The notes beneath the pieces were generated by a model, which was given only the letters and a program-made list of their open reading frames with translations, ran no database searches and was not told the DNA's origin. A stretch of DNA of 64,000 bases from Dipteronia dyeriana (lineage: Eukaryota > Streptophyta > Magnoliopsida > Sapindales > Sapindaceae). Shown here in pieces: positions 58,920-64,000 of this stretch (its first letter is position 1; the number at the start of each line of letters is the position of its first letter). The DNA lies in contig CM065295.1 in assembly GCA_032871835.1 (NCBI GenBank), forward strand, positions 22,702,501 through 22,766,500, read 5' to 3'. The position numbers were made by a program, and so were the translations under genes.

Positions 58920-60104
58920 TGATTACCAAAAATTTGTTCTGGGTGAGGAATCTCAATTAACACTCTTAGGACCATGACCACGGAGGATCGCGATCGGGGT
59001 GTGTACCTTCGGTACCGATTGCACGTGTAAAAAATGAGTGAGACTAATAAGAAAAGTGATGGTGTATTAGAAGATAATTTTGATCAAATTGAAGCAATAA
59101 ATACAATAAACTGATAACAATTCAGTGGTGTGAAACTCTCAGTCTCTGTCTATCTTCCCTAACCAATTTGGAGGTGGCGAACTTGTATCTGTCGATAAGT
59201 GGATAGAACTTTCTACAGTGATGACTGGGATTTCTCTATATTGTAGAGTCAAGCGATTGCCCTAACATTTTTTTCTGGCCTCATTCTTTTAGTTGATTTC
59301 AACCTTCTACTTATACATGAAGTGGCTAGGGTTTTTCTTTGGCATACACTCTGATGATCATTGGATTGACCTTCGTTCCCCATTTGGCGGGATTTTTCGT
59401 TTGATACGATTGACCCTAAAGAATTGGCAGGCGGAGGATATCTTGACGGGAAAATGTGTTTGTTTCCTTGTTGGACTCTGTCACTATAATTATGCATATG
59501 TGGAGTTTGCTTACACCTTGGAGAATAATTTGACTTCCTCTATCATTGGTGTGGCACTTCAAAGCATTGTACCGGTGATGTGGTTGTGCATCTTGGAGTA
59601 CACGCATGCTGGTGAGTTATCCTAAGGTACCATCCTGGTGAGGTGGAACTTGACTGATGGCAGTGGTGAGGTATCCCAAGGTACCATCCTGGTAGTAGGG
59701 TACCTTGGGGTATCATTCTGGTGATATGGTGTTTGATTGGTTTCTCTGGCGAGGTACCTCGAGGTATCATTTTGATAGCAAGGTACCTAGTTGATCTTTA
59801 CTGGAGCTTTGCGATCTTCTAGAAACTTTACGGGTATCCTCCTTCCAGTTGGAAAGGCAGGATAAGTACCATGATGGGTTAGCAGGGCGATGCCAAGGTA
59901 CTTAGGTACTAGTTGGTCCGTTAGAGTGCAGGAGCTTTATCTTGCTACTTCGACGACATAGAGGTACCTAGGTTGTGCTAGGTCGGGTACTTTGAGGTCA
60001 ACCATTGTGTCTGGTACCGATCAGGTATGTGTAGACGTTCTCTATCTGGTGCAAATTGGGTGGAAAATTTCCCTTTACGCCCTTACCAAATTTGGCTATT
60101 AACA
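58920..60104 (-). repeat. 5' LTR of the framing Gypsy element
   Basis: 1185 bp, plus-strand ends TGATTACCAAAAATTTG and GGCTATTAACA. The first 29 bases align without gaps to the start of the left LTR. Only 46 bases separate it from the gag ATG. The matching target duplication CTATT is at 60105-60109. I could not recognise the primer site. Confidence 0.9.
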
Positions 60105-60109
60105 CTATT

Positions 60110-62237
60110 AGTGATAACTTCATAAAATAATATAAGCATATTAAAATCTTTTTCCATCCCATGTTTAGAGTTTTGTTTGTTAGTAGAGGTTTTCGCTTTG
60201 CACAAACTTGTCGAGTTGGTGGTCGAAAAAAACAACTATGAAATATTAAATTAGGGCTTTTGACTAACTTTTTATTTTCAAAATTTTATTAAAAAAATTT
60301 GGGTGTGACATATAGTAGTAATACTAAAAGTATTCGGTTTACGGTCCGATCTGAATTCGATATACTTGGACCATAGACCGGACCATAGATCGGACCAGAC
60401 CATATAGTTTTACTCAAATAAAACCATAAGATTTTTGTTAAAGTACAAAACCGGACAAAACAGAGCGGTTTGATTTGGTTTGGTCCAGTTTACGGTGTAT
60501 GAACTTTTTTGACCACCCCTAAATATTTGAGTGTGAGCAAAATTTAGACCTGACCATGCATAGATTCCAAAACAGTTGTCAAAAATTAGTATATAAATTG
60601 AATATTTTTAACCTTATCAAGCATTTTTGTTATAAACTATAGATAAATAAATAAACGGGTAATAGTAATGCTTATTGCTTCACTATCCAAAAAACAATTA
60701 ATCCAAAAAAAAATAGATAGTGATTTGTTCTTATCATGTGACCCACCAAATCAATCTATAAATCACATGAGAAAGACAAATCACTTTAATTTCATTTGAG
60801 GATACAGTATTACTATATATATCTTTTAATTATAACATCAGAAGCTCATGAATAACTCTTACCAAGCAATACAGGCGTTTTGATTCAACATAATGTGAAT
60901 TATATTTACCTTTTTTATCTATAATTTGCATATAAAAATTGTCAAAAAAAATTGCATATAAAAATACTGAATTTCCTCAATTAAAAATAACACATTATAG
61001 ACAACAACAGAAGAAGTTTCTTCATGATTTTAAAATCCACGAGTTTTGATTGTATTACCAATCGATAAAATAAAAATGAAAAGCTAATTTAACTTTTCCC
61101 TTTTTCATAGAAAGATAGCAATTAAACTCTCATCTCATCTTATTATATCAAGTTATCAACAAGTGCCCTTTTCTTTCTTTTTTGTTGTTATAGCAAAACT
61201 ATGGCAATGGAAATACCATTTTTATCTTTTTTTCCTTTTTATAACAAAATTAGGACATTGAGATTTGAGAATGCCAATTTTTTTCTTCTGCTAATGCATG
61301 AGAAACAGTATTAGCCGTCATAAATTCAAATTTGTACGATAAAACACCCAAAATTGGAAACAAACTATGAGAATCTGCATAATTTCTAGAATTTCTAATG
61401 TCACTTTTTCATACCTTCTCTGATACCGCATGCAGGAGCAGTATTTACTCTTAAGAAAAAATTTCTGGAGTACCTTTCCTTCAAGAGATAATTCTTCAGG
61501 TGCACGTACACTACATAAGATTAATAAACCACTCAAATTTAAGTTGCTACAAGTTTGATACATTATTGTGTTTTAACACCAAGGTTTTGCAAGTTAGAAA
61601 GGGGAATCACAGCCTAACTCCTCCTGATAAGTGGTGGAGCACACATTGTAATCCATCTTCAATAGCTCCAACCCAATGCACAACACACACCAAATGAAAA
61701 CTGGAGAAACAAGCTTCACATATCATATCAATCAAAAGACAAATAAAAAGGGGATACAGTTCCAATTTCCAACCACAGGTTTTCTACATGCTTTGAAGTT
61801 TGAAATGAAGAAAGACTAGATGACTTGTGCATTGGTCACATCATCCACCAATGAATCCTGGCTAGTCTCAACTCTCAACTATATATATATAAATAATATC
61901 TATGAGCTGTGATAACTGTTATTAAGGGAAGTAGTAAAATTACAAAGCTGATACACGAGACACTCGATATGCAGCTTAATCCTACCTTAATACCTACACC
62001 TTCCATATTTGCCTATTTTTCTTTTACCACACCAAAAAAAAAAAACAGAAACTGCTAACCTCCGATAAATTTATCAATAAATGGATACCCTGGTTGAGTT
62101 CAAAGTCAGGGAAACATCCACCAAAAGTTAATTTCCATACCTCCTTCACGCTTTGTTACTCCTACAATCCCCTTTCATTCATCCAGCTACAAACAAAATC
62201 AAAAACCAACAAAAAACAAGCACCCTCCCCTCTATAA
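60110..62237. other. Intergenic sequence between the Gypsy nest and the helicase gene
   Basis: No other gene was recognised. It contains a short hAT-like element (60313-60521). The part nearest 62237 should hold the helicase 3' untranslated region, whose end I cannot place. Confidence 0.5.
60313..60521. mobile_element. Small hAT-like element
   Basis: The right end inverted reads TAGGGGTGGTCAAAAAAG, a typical plant hAT terminus. The left end reads TAGTAGTAATACTAAAAG. Subterminal words (CGGTTTACGGTCCG and, inverted, CCGTAAACTGGACC) pair. No convincing 8-bp duplication was found, so the extent is tentative. Confidence 0.5.
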
Positions 62238-62493
62238 TCATTCTGGATGTATCATGCCCTCCTCCTCTTCTTCCCCATAAAACGAGCGAGGTCCATTGGC
62301 ATACCCTTCACGTCCACCATTGCCAAAAGGGGACCGAGACCTCTCACAACGTGGTGGAGATGATCTGCCCCGTTCCATCATTGCCTGGTGAAAGCTACGC
62401 GCTGGGGAGCGTCCACGTGCAGATGGTGCTCTGTCAGGGCTTCGACTGCTACTACGTCCCCTATCACGCCCATCATAGTACCCACGGTCATGC
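62238..62493 (-). CDS. DEAD-box RNA helicase (RH14/40/46-like), last exon
   Basis: Last coding exon, from the acceptor CAG at 62494-62496 to the TGA at 62238-62240. It completes an Arg codon split by the intron and reads HDRGYYDGRDRGRSSSRSPD, then an RS/RG-rich tail with SRSPFGNGGREGY and an acidic GEEEEEG before the final MIHPE. Arg-Ser/Arg-Gly tails are typical of this plant helicase subgroup and usually bind RNA or direct nuclear location. Assignment rests on continuity with the next exon upstream. Confidence 0.85.
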
Positions 62494-63284
62494 CTGTCCA
62501 TACAAATCATACAAATGCATGACCTCAGAATGCGCAGCATAAAAATAAAATCACAAAGCAATTTGACATACACAGCAAAAACTTGAGCAAAATACAGCCA
62601 TGCAACCATATCTAACAAGTCATATCCATTTAAGTTTTATTTACTTATGCTACTGTCTATTCCCACATAAAAGTTCAGAAAACTCCAGTAGCTCTATCAT
62701 ATCCAAAATGTTTTTAATAACAGGAAACTGCAGAAAATAAAATTTTGGTAGGCATATAAAAATCCTATTACCGGAGATAAAAAAAATTTGCAGAAATCTA
62801 GCTAAATTGAAATTTACCTTTTCATGCCAAGAAGACATGATGAATCCGAATACACCGAATACGATTACAAGAACTAAATTAAAACGAAAATAATTCTAGA
62901 TCTTACAGAAATTGCAACTGATATATATATATAGTCATTTTCTCCTCAGTGTGTTGTACGTAGACCACTGATTATGGAGAAACTTTGATAAGTGATTAAG
63001 TGCATACACTTTGAGTCAAAGTATGTAATTCTAATAGCCCATATCCAACGCACCGATGAATTTATATCTTATATCATTGTGCACCGACTTGAAAATTTAT
63101 ATTTATATATATATATATAATAGAGCTACTCTAAAGTTTAATGTACTTCTTAAAAATATATTATAATGAAATTTCTTCAACTCCGGTAAAAGAAATTATA
63201 AATAAATCTCTTTTCCATGATATAAAATACAAATATTGGTGACAAAACATAAAAAATATGTATAATAGAAATAGTCCTACTTAC
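62494..63284 (-). other. Helicase intron between the last two coding exons
   Basis: Minus-strand intron of 791 bases, donor GTAAGT (63284-63279) and acceptor ACAG at 62497-62494. AT-rich with TA runs near 62920 and 63105. It contains no recognised gene. Confidence 0.8.
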
Positions 63285-63653
63285 CTGTCACGATCATCTC
63301 CACGTCCTCTACCTCTTGAAGAGGAATCAGAGAAACCCCAACTACCCCTCCCACCATCCCTTCCCCCGTAACTTGATTCGCTACGTCCACCGCGGCCCCC
63401 ATCACGACCACCAGAAGCAGGACCCCAGCGTCTAGGCCTTGCCATCCCACCACCACGTGAAGCCATATCACGAAGTTCAGGAGGAACTCGCTGGTTAGCC
63501 CCTTCCAAAACTTTGATAAGTTCGGATGCATACTTTGTATCTTGGTCACCAAAAAATGTATAAGCCAGTCCACTGGCACCAGCCCTGCCAGTCCTCCCAA
63601 TTCTATGAACATAATCCTCCACTCCAGTGGGGAAGTCATAATTGACAACCACC
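63285..63653 (-). CDS. DEAD-box RNA helicase (RH14/40/46-like), internal exon
   Basis: DEAD-box helicases unwind or remodel RNA using ATP. This exon starts after an acceptor CACAG (63658-63654) and encodes the end of the second RecA-like domain. [22 protein letters not shown] contains motif VI (HRIGRTGR), whose Arg residues contact ATP. Then [40 protein letters not shown], and a Gly/Arg-rich RGG tail ([20 protein letters not shown]). The wording is closest to Arabidopsis RH14, RH40 and RH46. The DEAD, SAT and other upstream motifs lie beyond the window edge. It ends in GACAG with donor GTAAGT. Confidence 0.9.
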
Positions 63654-64000
63654 CTGTGACAAAAAATTTAGTATGTAAATATCTGCAGGACATCGTTCTA
63701 TTGAAAATGATAAATTTTGGGAAACAAAGTGGAGGTGGGCATATCAATGGCGTTCATGAAATAATCAGAACAAAAAAAAATGGTTATGCAGTGTATAAAA
63801 AAATTCAAGGGTGTTCTTTGCCGTTGCCCAAAATGCAAAGGGAGAATAAAGTTCAAATAAATTTTCACTAATACCAAAACGATAGAATGGACTTTTCAGT
63901 AATGCATGGCATACCCATTGCTGACCTTCAACAATTATAAAGATTAATTAATTACAGATTACTAAGAATCATCAACAATTCAACACTGGTAAAAAAAAAC
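63654..64000 (-). other. Helicase intron, running off the window
   Basis: AT-rich sequence upstream of the acceptor on the minus strand. I see none of the upstream helicase motifs, so the preceding exon is outside the window. Confidence 0.65.

Larger units (their letters stand above)
17062..60104 (-). mobile_element. Ty3/gypsy element framing a 43-kb nest of insertions
   Basis: Two related LTRs (17062-18237 and 58920-60104) face the same way and are flanked outside by the same 5-bp duplication, CTATT (17057-17061 and 60105-60109), so they are ends of a single insertion. On the minus strand gag starts at 58873, continues in pieces (58873-58161, 56422-55700, 28001-27549), then RT and RNase H (20732-19135), an antisense ORF, and the 3' LTR. 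The gag type and the antisense extra ORF point to the Tat group of Gypsy, which is inference. Protease, integrase and part of pol are deleted. The rest of the interval is later insertions. Confidence 0.88.

Noticed and set aside
61318..61563. 81-codon minus-strand frame downstream of the helicase
   Set aside because: It lies beyond the helicase stop in AT-rich sequence with no recognisable domain and no splice evidence linking it to the gene.
1..64000. tRNA and rRNA genes
   Set aside because: I looked for tRNA A and B boxes with cloverleaf arms and for conserved rRNA words and found none that I could support. The only tRNA-related text is the retrotransposon primer sites.

Overview
This is plant nuclear DNA, most likely from a eudicot. 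The evidence is AT-rich intergenic sequence, intron-containing coding sequence with GT-AG borders, Ty1/copia and Ty3/gypsy LTR retrotransposons with Met-initiator-type primer sites (TGGTATCAGAGC), hAT and Harbinger-like elements, and homology to two plant gene families. I do not claim a species. The only ordinary host gene I can support is the 3' end of a DEAD-box RNA helicase gene (RH14/RH40/RH46-like) on the minus strand at the right edge. Almost everything else is transposable-element sequence, most of it decayed and nested.

Left part (1-17,061). A minus-strand TNT1-type Copia element (about 1,250-6,363) keeps its 5' LTR and primer site but has lost the 3' LTR. Next come a 139-bp foldback MITE (6,970-7,108), the 3' end of a second minus-strand Copia element (about 7,380-8,236), and a very old plus-strand Copia element that ends in a recognisable 3' LTR at 15,470-15,805. 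That old element carries two later insertions. One is a 776-bp hAT-type element with an 8-bp target duplication, containing an inverted repeat that looks like a U1 snRNA promoter plus U1 5' end. The other is a 2.6-kb non-coding repeat with a 42/43-bp tandem array.

Central part (17,062-60,104). One minus-strand Gypsy element frames 43 kb. Its two 1.18-kb LTRs are flanked by the same 5-bp duplication, CTATT. Its gag is split by a Copia element (28,002-55,694, duplication CTCTC). That Copia element carries a Gypsy-type element in its 5' LTR (28,844-36,895, duplication TACAC) and another Copia element in its 3' LTR (44,172-53,963, duplication TATAT). The Gypsy-type element holds a Harbinger-like MITE in one LTR (duplication ATA). 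The nest is therefore four levels deep: Gypsy, Copia, Gypsy-type, MITE. A second, 5'-truncated Copia element of the 44-54 kb family lies at 20,733-27,272, and a 1.7-kb non-coding insertion splits the gag again at 56,423-58,160.

The most interesting cargo is in the 28.8-36.9 kb element. It has a gag fragment but no recognisable pol. Instead it carries, in the same orientation, an intronless copy of a LOG cytokinin-activating enzyme gene and an unrecognised ORF with a Cys-rich cluster. The LOG copy has one nonsense codon, which replaces the last Glu of its PGGxGTxxE motif. The outer Gypsy element also has an antisense ORF with its own TATA-like box between the pol remnant and the 3' LTR. All retrotransposon coding regions here carry stops, frameshifts or deletions, so none looks autonomous.
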